Shown here: positions 16,424 to 23,510 of the stretch, piece by piece | How positions within the stretch are numbered: position 1 is the stretch's first letter | Layout: the number at the start of each line of letters is the position of its first letter | Program-made: the position numbers and the translations under genes | The notes under the pieces: generated by a model | What the model was told of the DNA's origin: nothing | What the model saw: only the letters and a program-made list of their open reading frames with translations | Database searches by the model: none | NCBI GenBank assembly: GCA_002342225.1 | Contig: DDPO01000108.1 | Location: 33,223 to 67,998 of the forward strand | Length of the DNA: 34,776 nucleotides | Source: Bdellovibrionaceae bacterium UBA2466 | Lineage (GTDB): Bacteria > Bdellovibrionota > FAC87 > UBA2466 | Reading direction: 5' to 3'

Positions 16424-16930
16424 ATGTTCACTAGTGATAAAACGATAAAGTGGGTTGAAAATTTAGCGGACCAAGAGTGTCTTATTCTCTCCGGAGAGAA
16501 GTCCTCTCTAGATTTGTGCACTGCTAAAGAAGAGGTGATGAACAATGAGACCTCTTCGTTTGTCCGAAGTCTTTTTTATCATTTTGAATACTTAATCCGT
16601 TTATTCAATGCGAGAGTCGATGTCCCTTTTTTAAAAATCAAAATTATTTCTCCGAACGATGACTTCAATAGTTTTTCGATTAGTCGGAATCATATCAATC
16701 TTAAGATCAGTGGTAGCCAGGCAGGCATTATTCACTTGCAATGCAGCCGAGAGGAAAATTCGATCGGAGGCATGGGAAGTGTTCTTTTCTCTGGAATGAT
16801 TGAGGCTCGCTTTGAAACGTTTCACGAAGTTAAATGGTACTTCTTAGACTCGATCATTTTACCGGAGCAGGTCGCAAGACATTATCTTACTGAGTTTTTG
16901 CAGGTCAGTCGGTCAAATCACACCCATTAA
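16424..16930 (+). CDS. Unrecognised 168-residue protein
   Basis: I do not recognise this protein. It has no signal peptide, membrane helix or known catalytic motif. The composition is a mixed alpha/beta cytosolic protein: FVRSLFYHFEYLIRLFNARV looks like an amphipathic helix, followed by beta-rich stretches (FLKIKIISPND, NHINLKISGSQAGIIHLQC) and ending in a Ser/His tail. The start at 16424 has only a weak GAG 9 bases upstream; no later start has a better site (ATG 16538 has GAGG only 2 bases away). It starts about 38 bases after the predicted 3' end of the 6S RNA and its stop lies two bases from the end of the convergent cls gene. The uninterrupted frame with normal codon use supports a real gene. 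Confidence 0.65.
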   Translation: MFTSDKTIKWVENLADQECLILSGEKSSLDLCTAKEEVMNNETSSFVRSLFYHFEYLIRLFNARVDVPFLKIKIISPNDDFNSFSISRNHINLKISGSQAGIIHLQCSREENSIGGMGSVLFSGMIEARFETFHEVKWYFLDSIILPEQVARHYLTEFLQVSRSNHTH

Positions 16931-16932
16931 AC

Positions 16933-18348
16933 CTACAAAATAGGCGCCAATAATCGGCAGGCATTTTCTAGGAGCTCTACCAAGAAGCCCCTCCCAGAAA
17001 ACTGTTCCCAAGTTACTGGTTCAGAGCTTCTTAAGTCAGTATTAAAAAATTGCTGGGCTTGTTGAGTCACATCTCGGTCTTCAATGAGGAGGGTAATTTC
17101 GAAGTTGAGTCTAAAGCTTCTGATATCCATATTTCCGCTACCGATTAAAGTAAACTCATTATCAATCGTCATAAGCTTTGCATGAAGAATTTTAGGTGCG
17201 AACTCAAATATTTTCACCCCGGCCTTCAAAAGCTCGCCATAAAAAGAGCGTGATGCCAACCTAACTAGCGGCTGGTCATTTTTCTTTGGCAAAACAATTT
17301 TTAAATCTACTCCCTTGAGAGAGGCTACTTCCAGAGCGGTTAGAATGGAAGAGTCAGGAACAAAATACGGGGTCATTAGTAAAATTTGATATTTAGCAGA
17401 TGTTATCGCTCCAAAAAGAGCCCGGTGCAAAGATTGAAAAGAAGTGTCAGGCCCGCTATCTATGACTTGAATTTTGGCGTTACCTTCGACCACTGGTATT
17501 GGAAAATATTTTGGGTCTGTCAGATCCTCTTGGGTAGTAAAAGACCAGTCTTCTCTAAACACATCTTGGAGTTGCAAACAGACAGGACCCCATAATTGTA
17601 TCGAAAAGTCTCGCCATTGATGTTTCCCAGGTCGTCCTAGATATTCTTTTCCAAGGTTAGTGCCTCCAGTGAATACAGTTCTGCCATCGATAACAAGAAT
17701 TTTGCGATGGTTTCTGAAATTCATATTGATCCGCTGAGGAAGCAAAGAGAAGGGGAGAAAACCAGCTATCTGAATTCCCGCTGCTTTGAGCCTTTTGAAG
17801 TGAAATCTTTTTAATGAGAGCGAACCCAGAGCATCATAAAGAATTCGGATCTCAACCCCTCGTGCGCGAGCAGCAATAAGAGAGTCGAATATATTTTCAG
17901 TAATGGGGTCGGAGGAAATAATGTAATACTCGAGATGAATGAATTTTTGAGCCCTTTCAATCTCTGAAATCATAGTTCTTAAAGCTTCTTGAGGATCGTG
18001 GAGAAATAAGACCTTGTTTCCCACTGACTGGGGGAAATGAGTGATATTTTGAGTCAGATTAAAAAATAGGTCGGTCTTATCTTTTGAGGAATACTCAGCA
18101 GTTGTATTTTTTAAGCCGTGGGCGATGGGAGCTGAGTGGGACGAAATGGCAAGTTTTCGTTTGGATGCTTGGCGTATAAGCCGTTCGGGTCCAAACGTAA
18201 AATACAGAGCAGGACCTAAAAGAGGAACAAGAATAACAAACAATCCCCAACTAATCGTTGAGACAGGCTCTCTCTTATGCACCAACAGATGAATGATAGC
18301 CGCAATGGCTAAAACAATTCCGAAAGAATAATAAAGGCTAGAAAACAT
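16933..18348 (-). CDS. cls: Cardiolipin synthase, phospholipase D type
   Basis: A 471-residue bacterial cardiolipin synthase that joins two phosphatidylglycerol molecules at the inner membrane. It has two N-terminal hydrophobic helices (SFGIVLAIAAIIHLLVH and TISWGLFVILVPLLGPALYF, the PLDc_N region) and two HKD catalytic motifs: HRKILVIDGRTVFTGGTN beginning at His214 and HAKLMTIDNEFTLIGSGN beginning at His389. Both have the invariant His, Lys, Asp and the following G[GS]xN. Length equals the E. coli ClsA class (about 480). No good ribosome binding site precedes the ATG at 18348. The gene is monocistronic and converges on the unrecognised gene with a two-base gap, leaving no space for a terminator. 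Confidence 0.95.
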   Translation of the reverse strand: MFSSLYYSFGIVLAIAAIIHLLVHKREPVSTISWGLFVILVPLLGPALYFTFGPERLIRQASKRKLAISSHSAPIAHGLKNTTAEYSSKDKTDLFFNLTQNITHFPQSVGNKVLFLHDPQEALRTMISEIERAQKFIHLEYYIISSDPITENIFDSLIAARARGVEIRILYDALGSLSLKRFHFKRLKAAGIQIAGFLPFSLLPQRINMNFRNHRKILVIDGRTVFTGGTNLGKEYLGRPGKHQWRDFSIQLWGPVCLQLQDVFREDWSFTTQEDLTDPKYFPIPVVEGNAKIQVIDSGPDTSFQSLHRALFGAITSAKYQILLMTPYFVPDSSILTALEVASLKGVDLKIVLPKKNDQPLVRLASRSFYGELLKAGVKIFEFAPKILHAKLMTIDNEFTLIGSGNMDIRSFRLNFEITLLIEDRDVTQQAQQFFNTDLRSSEPVTWEQFSGRGFLVELLENACRLLAPIL

Positions 18349-18443
18349 AATTTAATTCATATCAATCAAATCAATAAATGTAATCAAAAGTAAGTTTTTT
18401 GGAGTCACTGCTGTATTGTGATGGAATCTTGAGCCTTGGATTG

Positions 18444-18459
18444 TGGCATGCTCGTCGCA
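18444..18459 (+). promoter_or_regulatory. Possible sigma-54 promoter before the Flp-like cluster
   Basis: TGGCATG-CTCG-TCGCA fits the -24/-12 pattern TGGCACG-N4-TTGCA at all key positions (GG and GC exactly 10 bases apart) except T to C before GC and C to T in the -24 block. The predicted start, about 12 bases after GC, is near 18470, just before the GGAGG ribosome binding site of the pilin gene, so the leader would be very short. No activator site was identified. Confidence 0.4.
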
Positions 18460-18483
18460 TAGGGAACGCCATGGAGGTATCCA

Positions 18484-18726
18484 ATGACAATCAACAATCG
18501 TGGCCAGGGTTTGGTGGAGTATTTAATTTTGCTCTGTTTAGTAACTGTCAGTAGCATTGCAGTGGTATCCATCGTTGGGCAAAACATAAAGGCACAATAT
18601 GCAAAAATTTCAAATGCGATTACTGGAAAGGGAGCTCAAGTGCCAATGTCCCAGGCTCACAGTGAGTCCTATAAAATCCGTGGGATGGACGACTACTTTG
18701 AATCTTCTCGTTCGCAACAAAAATGA
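18484..18726 (+). CDS. Flp-type (type IVb) pilin-like protein
   Basis: An 80-residue pilin precursor. The short positively charged leader MTINNRG is followed by QGLVEYLILLCLVTVSSIAVV: a cleavable Gly7, Glu at +5 and Tyr at +6, exactly the G-x4-E-Y pattern of Flp pilins, leading into one hydrophobic helix. The C-terminal ~40 residues are hydrophilic and longer than in the smallest Flp pilins (mature about 50-60 residues). GGAGG sits 6 bases before the ATG. It is the first gene of a tightly overlapping seven-gene cluster; its stop overlaps the next start in ATGA. A polymerising pilin is expected for the family, but here no Tad motor genes lie beside it, so a pseudopilin-like role is also possible. 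Confidence 0.82.
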   Translation: MTINNRGQGLVEYLILLCLVTVSSIAVVSIVGQNIKAQYAKISNAITGKGAQVPMSQAHSESYKIRGMDDYFESSRSQQK

Positions 18727-19142
18727 AGTTGCCTCTTTTGAAAAAGCGAGGATCTATCCTGATAGAAAGCTGTATTCTATTTTTTATCAGCTTATTTACC
18801 ATCGTGATTCAAATTGAAGTTGTTCGTCGGAGTTGGGCAAGTGCGGTTCTACAGATCCTAGCCTTTGAAGATGTTAGAGAACAAGTAATGGGCCAAGGAA
18901 TGAAATTTAATCGAATTCAAGAAGAAACTTTCCTTCGGCTCATTCGAAGTTGGGGTGTGAATCATTCTTTGCCCATTAAGGTATTACGAGAAGAATACCT
19001 AAGGCCCACGAGCGGTGAGGCAGTTTCCCGGGTTCATATTAAATACCCATCAATAATCAGGTTAAGAGAAACTCGAGGCGTAAAAAAGATAAACTTTGAG
19101 GTTACTGAGGTATGTCGATTTCCATTTTCTTTTCAGCACTAA
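18723..19142 (+). CDS. TadE-like pseudopilin protein
   Basis: A 139-residue protein starting MKLPLLKKRG-SILIES followed by CILFFISLFTIVIQIEVV. A basic leader, Gly10, Glu at +5 and a single helix are the features of TadE-type pseudopilins, processed by the prepilin peptidase and placed in the envelope. The remaining ~95 residues are hydrophilic, with no recognisable motif beyond that plan (one cysteine near the end). It overlaps the pilin gene by 4 bases and the next gene by 31. Assignment to TadE is by N-terminal architecture, size and position, not by strong similarity. Confidence 0.65.
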   Translation: MKLPLLKKRGSILIESCILFFISLFTIVIQIEVVRRSWASAVLQILAFEDVREQVMGQGMKFNRIQEETFLRLIRSWGVNHSLPIKVLREEYLRPTSGEAVSRVHIKYPSIIRLRETRGVKKINFEVTEVCRFPFSFQH

Positions 19143-19708
19143 TGATTTTGGCAACCGCCCCATTTTTGACGCATCAAATGTTTAATGAGTCTTATTCTCG
19201 TCAGCTAACTCAAATTGCAATAGATAACACAGCTATAAAGTTAGCTCAAAAAGATCTGGCAACTTTGAATTTTATCGAAAACTCAAATCGTTTAATAAGT
19301 GGTTTAGAAAAAATTCACCATCCGATTCATCTTGTAGTTAATTCCGGAATAGCCTCAGCTCAACTCTTGGTTCAAGACAAAGCTCTTGAAACAAGCATTC
19401 ATGAAATTCATTCCAACACATTTTTGATAGCCAACTGGAAATGGTCGCAATCCTTTTTGTCGGCCATCGGAGAATTGGCTCGCTTGAGAGTTGCGTTAGT
19501 TGATAAAAAGCGAGCAACTAAACTACCCATCCTGAGTAAAAGATGCTCTTTGTGTTTTAAAGAAAATTTTTGGGCTATTAAACCGAGACAGACTGATTCA
19601 TGGCTTAAAGTAGTCAAAGATTCATGGTCGCCTAGTATTTGGGTCAGGTTATACCGTAAAAGCACCAATCCGCAAGCTCACTGGACCTATCAGTTGAAAG
19701 ATGGGTGA
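19112..19708 (+). CDS. Membrane-anchored protein of the pilin-like cluster
   Basis: A 198-residue protein with an N-terminal hydrophobic helix (ISIFFSALMILATAPFL) and an otherwise soluble, probably periplasmic, domain. That domain has a helical stretch (TQIAIDNTAIKLAQKDLATL) and a Cys pair in KRCSLCFKENFW. It lacks the G-x4-E prepilin signal of its neighbours. No family is recognised; position between two pseudopilin-like genes suggests a TadG-like or assembly role. The start at 19112 (GAGG 10 bases upstream) overlaps the previous gene by 31 bases; ATG 19142, overlapping that stop as TAATG, is an alternative but would remove most of the membrane helix. Confidence 0.6.
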   Translation: MSISIFFSALMILATAPFLTHQMFNESYSRQLTQIAIDNTAIKLAQKDLATLNFIENSNRLISGLEKIHHPIHLVVNSGIASAQLLVQDKALETSIHEIHSNTFLIANWKWSQSFLSAIGELARLRVALVDKKRATKLPILSKRCSLCFKENFWAIKPRQTDSWLKVVKDSWSPSIWVRLYRKSTNPQAHWTYQLKDG

Positions 19709-19716
19709 GCTGGCAA

Positions 19717-19908
19717 ATGACGCGATCTAGAAACTGCAGAGGGATCTTTTTGTTCGAAACACTTCTTCTGATGCAACTTGTTTTTTGGGGAATGTTTTGG
19801 GGCCATATTACAATCATTAAATTGTGGAGGACTAAGTTGGCGGCTCTTCAAGAGGAGCGATTACCTTATGATGGTGAAAAAAATAGAAGCACTCGAATTT
19901 CTGAATAA
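19717..19908 (+). CDS. Small pseudopilin-like protein
   Basis: A 63-residue protein, MTRSRNCRG-IFLFETLLLMQLVFWGMF. It has a basic leader, Gly9, Glu at +5 and a hydrophobic helix, the same class of prepilin signal as the two earlier genes, followed by a short charged tail. GTG 19705 is an upstream alternative overlapping the previous stop. ATG 19717 is preferred as it gives a normal leader length. The final 41 bases overlap the cpaB-like gene in another frame. The family is not identified; the N-terminal signal and the absence of anything else make a minor pilin or TadF-like role plausible. Confidence 0.55.
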   Translation: MTRSRNCRGIFLFETLLLMQLVFWGMFWGHITIIKLWRTKLAALQEERLPYDGEKNRSTRISE

Positions 19909-20608
19909 ACTGTTTAAAGTTAAACCAAAATATTTCTGTTGGGGTTTATCAGTTATTATAGCTTTGATTGTTTGCTGGGAGAGCCGCAAAGTAATCAGGT
20001 TTTCCGAATATTCCATTGAGCATCCAAGAATTTTGGTTGCTGCGAGAGATCTTGAAGTTGGACATCCTATTTCGCTTCGTGATTTAAGTTTTGAGGTTCA
20101 AAACATTACTAAAGAAAAAGAATCCTCCAGTGAAAAGATAGTGACTGATCAGGAGTTGTATTTGGTCGAAAGCAAAAAAGTTGCTCAGTATGTGAAAAAA
20201 GGACAGCCGTTGACATTAGAAATGTTGAGTGCACATTCAGACCTTGAGCCAGAAGTTGCTATACCGAAAGGTTATAGAGCCTATTTTTTGGACATGGCTT
20301 CGAACGAAGTGGCTTTTCCAAAAGCTAGAGTGGACTTGATTCTCAAACCGCTCTCAGATAGCCGCGAAAATCTAATTCTTGTCGAGAATGTGTTGGTTCT
20401 ATCGGTTGTACGTGAAGAATTGAATCCCGGTGTAATCCTTGCCCTTAAGCCTGAGGAAATTGAATGGATCGAAAGAAATCTTAGGTTTGGTAAGATTGCT
20501 TTAGCTTTAAGGAATCCTGGAGAAAAACTTATACGAGGAGCGTTAAAGAAAGGTAAGCGAGGAATTCAAAAAAGAGTTAAAGTAGAGATAATTACGGAGG
20601 GTGAATGA
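19868..20608 (+). CDS. cpaB: CpaB/RcpC-like Flp pilus assembly protein
   Basis: A 246-residue protein of the CpaB/RcpC type, periplasmic proteins that stabilise Flp (Tad) pilus secretion. An N-terminal helix (YFCWGLSVIIALIVCW) anchors it. A SAF domain follows: ILVAARDLEVGHPISLRDLS, then KKGQPLTLEMLS about 60 residues later. After it comes the RcpC segment IPKGYRAYFLDMASNEVAF with KARVDLILKP, where the usual D-V-[DI]-L pattern is kept as VDLIL. It is slightly shorter than most CpaB proteins (about 260-300 residues). GAGGAG lies 10 bases before ATG 19868; ATG 19871 follows at once. Its end overlaps the PEGA-like gene in ATGA. CpaB is the clearest Tad-family marker in this cluster. Confidence 0.8.
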   Translation: MMVKKIEALEFLNKLFKVKPKYFCWGLSVIIALIVCWESRKVIRFSEYSIEHPRILVAARDLEVGHPISLRDLSFEVQNITKEKESSSEKIVTDQELYLVESKKVAQYVKKGQPLTLEMLSAHSDLEPEVAIPKGYRAYFLDMASNEVAFPKARVDLILKPLSDSRENLILVENVLVLSVVREELNPGVILALKPEEIEWIERNLRFGKIALALRNPGEKLIRGALKKGKRGIQKRVKVEIITEGE

Positions 20609-21879
20609 ATTTTTTGGGTGAGCCAATGCGACGAGCAATGGTTGCGATGTTAATTTTTTTTCAGGTCCTTCCCCATTCAATTTTTGCCCTAAACGCACCC
20701 ACTACCATTCGTTCGCTGAGCGTCAATAAGACTGGTAAATGGAATACAGAGCAAGAGGCTGGTTACCCTGAACTTGTTAAAAGAGTTCAGAAATGGATCG
20801 AGAATATTGATGCTTTAGATGTGAAACTATCCCCTTCGTTCCAGGTCGTAAGCAATACTACTTTAGAAACAGATCGGTTGCGATTGGGACTGATGGAAGC
20901 TACGGAGCGTGTCCGTCGAGCCATGCTAGTGGGAAAGGATTCCGAGACGTTGGCTGCTCTCAAAAACGAGATGACAGCTGCAAGAAAAAGAGTTGCCGGC
21001 CAAGGCGATTTCGGTCCGGAGATTCAAAGAGCCTGGGTGACGGAAGCAGCTTACCATTGGATGTTAAAAAAGTTCGATGCTGCTCGGTCAGCTCTGGAGA
21101 GGGCCATTAGGATTCATCCCGAGGGGAAGATTGCTTACATTTCGGATTGGGATGACCAAACGGGAGAGAATTTTGCCATTGATGCGTTTGAGGGCTTTGT
21201 GGCTCAAGTTAAGTCTAATCTGTTGCGTAGTTGTGAGCTAAATTTACATTCGGATGCTTTGAACTTCCAGGTGAAAATTAACGGTTTTCCCAGCGGTCGG
21301 GGAACGTCTGTTAAATTGGTGCCGGGAGATATTCATCACTTGGAGGTGCGAGCTCCAGGGTATAATTTAAAAAAGGAAAAAGTAGCATGTGAGGGACCAG
21401 GTAAAAAAACGATTTTTATAGCCTTAAAGAAAGAACAGTACCCCAGTTTAGCTAAGAGCGCTGTTACTCAAATGAGCCATCAATTAAAATCGATGATTTT
21501 AATTGAACCACGACAAGACGAATTCAAGTTGATTTTGTATACCCCGGGAAGAGAGTTTGATGAGATTCCTACCAAATATCCTATTAAGTTAGCAGATTTG
21601 GGGAGCGAATTTGGAGGCTCAACCGGACCTATTGCTACAGATGCAGCCATTGCTGTTTTCGAGAAACATAAGTTATTAGCGCTTGATTTAAGACCGCTCG
21701 CTTTCGATTCTCAAGCTGAGGGGAGTTTTAATTATCAAGTAGAGAAAGACCCAACTCAGAAACCATGGTTCAAATCACCGATTTTTTGGGGCATTGTTGG
21801 TGGGATTGCTCTAGGTGGAGCTATCACCTATTTTGCAAATCGCAATAAAATTAACTCGACTAGCTCTGATTGGGAGTAG
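20605..21879 (+). CDS. Secreted PEGA-like domain protein with C-terminal membrane helix
   Basis: A 424-residue envelope protein of unknown function. It has an N-terminal signal (MVAMLIFFQVLPHSIFALNA) and a helical N-terminal half with a tetratricopeptide-like hairpin (AYHWMLKKFDAARSALERAI, ~150-170). A PEGA-like carbohydrate- or surface-binding beta-domain follows (about 212-275; VKINGFPSGRGTSVKLVPGD and HHLEVRAPGY show the G-x-x-x-x-P-G-x-H pattern). Then comes an unrecognised region, and finally a Gly-rich membrane helix near the C-terminus (FWGIVGGIALGGAITYFA, ~393-410). Similar plans occur in deltaproteobacterial surface proteins. It overlaps cpaB by 4 bases, so a link to the pilus-like apparatus is likely; the role is inference. 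Confidence 0.65.
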   Translation: MNFLGEPMRRAMVAMLIFFQVLPHSIFALNAPTTIRSLSVNKTGKWNTEQEAGYPELVKRVQKWIENIDALDVKLSPSFQVVSNTTLETDRLRLGLMEATERVRRAMLVGKDSETLAALKNEMTAARKRVAGQGDFGPEIQRAWVTEAAYHWMLKKFDAARSALERAIRIHPEGKIAYISDWDDQTGENFAIDAFEGFVAQVKSNLLRSCELNLHSDALNFQVKINGFPSGRGTSVKLVPGDIHHLEVRAPGYNLKKEKVACEGPGKKTIFIALKKEQYPSLAKSAVTQMSHQLKSMILIEPRQDEFKLILYTPGREFDEIPTKYPIKLADLGSEFGGSTGPIATDAAIAVFEKHKLLALDLRPLAFDSQAEGSFNYQVEKDPTQKPWFKSPIFWGIVGGIALGGAITYFANRNKINSTSSDWE

Positions 21880-21885
21880 AGAGAA

Positions 21886-22116
21886 ATGCGCAATGACAAG
21901 TTTTTGGTGGAGTTGATTAACAATTTAACCAAAAAAGACTTGTTTATCGGGACGTGGCTTTTTGGAGCTGCGCTTTTTAGTTATTTGATGTGGAGTTACA
22001 GTAAGAAGGCTAACCAGAGAAACTTTCGAAGTGATGACAAACCTAAAAAAAAGATGGGCCATCACATGGTTTCTGAGAAAAAGCCAAATAATGCCTCTAA
22101 ACTGCCAAAGGTCTAG
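21886..22116 (+). CDS. Small single-helix membrane protein
   Basis: A 76-residue protein with one hydrophobic helix (IGTWLFGAALFSYLMW, about residues 22-38) and a strongly basic C-terminal tail (KKKMGHHMVSEKKP). No family is recognised. GAGAG precedes the ATG, six bases after the PEGA-like gene's stop, so it is probably the last gene of the cluster. It ends 14 bases from the convergent FYDLN gene. It could be a membrane adaptor of the cluster or an incidental gene; the evidence is its position and continuous frame. Confidence 0.5.
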   Translation: MRNDKFLVELINNLTKKDLFIGTWLFGAALFSYLMWSYSKKANQRNFRSDDKPKKKMGHHMVSEKKPNNASKLPKV

Positions 22117-22130
22117 TTCTTCTTTGTGAT

Positions 22131-22466
22131 TTAAAAGTCATTATCGTCCTCTTCCACTTCGATCTCTTCCACAACATCTTCGGCGTCTTCAGCTAAGTCG
22201 TCCTCTTCAAAAGGATCGGCAGCTGGAGTATCTGAATCATCTCCCTGCATCAGCCCTTCCGTGGTTATTTTTTCACTCGACTTCTTTTTGGATTCTGATT
22301 TTGCAGTGAAAGAGCTGGAGAAATCCCCTTGGGTCATGACATGTTTACATTTAGGACATTCAATTTCTTCTTTGTTGAAATCATAAAACTTAGCTTGGCA
22401 CTTTTTACAAGAGCGTTTGTTCCCTAAACTTACAGTTCCAGTAGGTTTTGTTGCAGCCTTTTTCAT
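22131..22466 (-). CDS. FYDLN acid (TIGR02300-type) protein
   Basis: A 111-residue protein with an N-terminal zinc ribbon (two CxxC pairs, CKKCQAKFYDFN and CPKCK) and a strongly acidic C-terminal tail of Asp and Glu. This is the design of the FYDLN-acid family. The name motif is FYDFN here, one residue different. The function is unknown; the zinc ribbon and acidic tail suggest protein binding. ATG 22466, with AAGGA 6 bases before, is chosen over the upstream in-frame ATG at 22511. It follows the kinase gene after a 98-base gap with a possible promoter. Confidence 0.85.
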   Translation of the reverse strand: MKKAATKPTGTVSLGNKRSCKKCQAKFYDFNKEEIECPKCKHVMTQGDFSSSFTAKSESKKKSSEKITTEGLMQGDDSDTPAADPFEEDDLAEDAEDVVEEIEVEEDDNDF

Positions 22467-22523
22467 TTGTTTCCTTACCTCAAAAACACCCCTAATAGGG
22501 CCAATGAACAATCTGATTCGGCC

Positions 22524-22552
22524 TGTTTAACGATAAAGAATTAGCTCGTCAA
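22524..22552 (-). promoter_or_regulatory. Weak candidate promoter of the FYDLN gene
   Basis: On the minus strand TTGACG (22547-22552) is followed after 17 bases by TAAACA (22524-22529). The -35 is good (5 of 6), the -10 poor (3 of 6). It lies in the gap after the kinase gene, so the FYDLN gene may have its own promoter. Confidence 0.3.
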
Positions 22553-22564
22553 GAGCCAACAAAA

Positions 22565-23482
22565 CTAGCCTAAATTAAACGCGGTGAGCTCTACAAAGCG
22601 ATGATATCGTTCATTAATCATTTCTTTGGTTAAGGGAAGCAGATTCTTAAAACCAAAATCCTGAACAATAAAGGAGGCCATGACGCTTCCATAAACGATC
22701 GCTTTCCTAAGAGTGTACCGAGACAAATTGAAGGATGGTTGGGAAGCGATGTAACCCATGAAGCCTCCCGCAAAGGTATCTCCAGCCCCTGTTGGATCTT
22801 TAACTTCGGCTAGTGGTAGCCCAGGTATGCTAAATACGTCTCCATCGTTGAATAGAACGGCTCCATACTCCCCCCGTTTAATAACCAATAATTTGGGACC
22901 CCAACTACGAACCATTTTTGCAGCGGTAAGAATGTTGAAGCTTTTTGTAAGCTGCCTAAGTTCCCCTTCATTGATAATCAAGCAATGGCACTTGGATATG
23001 ACTTGGATTAAGTCCTCTCTTTGTCCTTCGATCCAGAAGTTCATGGTATCTATGGCAACAAATTTTGGGTTATTCACTTGAGAGAGCACTTTCGCTTGGA
23101 GGGCAGGGACAATGTTACCTAGAAAGACAAACTCAGAGTTTCTATAGGCTTGAGGAACTTCTGGTGAGAAGTGCTCAAATACATTTAAGTGAGTTGCTAG
23201 GGTTTGAGCCTCATGAAGTTCATAGCCATACTTTCCGGACCAGTGGAAAGTATTCCCCTTATCGATTTTGATACCTTGAGTATCAATTCCTCGTTTTTGT
23301 AGCAGCTCCAAATGATTCAAGGGAAAATCTTGTCCAACAACACTCACGCAATTCACTTTGGAAAAATAGGAAGCAGATAAAGAGAAGTGATTTACCGATC
23401 CTCCCAAGACCTTTTCTTGTATTCCAAATGGAGTTTCAATGGTGTCAAAAGCAAGTGAGCCAACAGCTAAAATAGAAGACAT
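22565..23482 (-). CDS. PfkB-family sugar or nucleoside kinase
   Basis: A 305-residue PfkB (ribokinase-fold) kinase. The ATP/anion-hole motif DPTGAGDTFAGGFMGY (around residues 232-247) contains the catalytic Asp. The N-terminal GGSVNHFSLSASYFS region corresponds to the first PfkB signature, and INEGELRQL is the usual internal motif. It phosphorylates a hydroxyl of a sugar or nucleoside; the substrate is not evident. AAGGG lies 6 bases before the ATG. It follows htrA by 28 bases and is probably co-transcribed with clpB and htrA, a combination whose logic is not obvious to me. Confidence 0.85.
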   Translation of the reverse strand: MSSILAVGSLAFDTIETPFGIQEKVLGGSVNHFSLSASYFSKVNCVSVVGQDFPLNHLELLQKRGIDTQGIKIDKGNTFHWSGKYGYELHEAQTLATHLNVFEHFSPEVPQAYRNSEFVFLGNIVPALQAKVLSQVNNPKFVAIDTMNFWIEGQREDLIQVISKCHCLIINEGELRQLTKSFNILTAAKMVRSWGPKLLVIKRGEYGAVLFNDGDVFSIPGLPLAEVKDPTGAGDTFAGGFMGYIASQPSFNLSRYTLRKAIVYGSVMASFIVQDFGFKNLLPLTKEMINERYHRFVELTAFNLG

Positions 23483-23510
23483 GAGAAACCCTTTCTTTCC
23501 CTTAATAAAG

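Noticed and set aside
18361..18387. Iterated ATCAA motifs upstream of cls
   Set aside because: Low-complexity AT-rich sequence; spacing is irregular and no CRISPR-like or operator pattern emerges.
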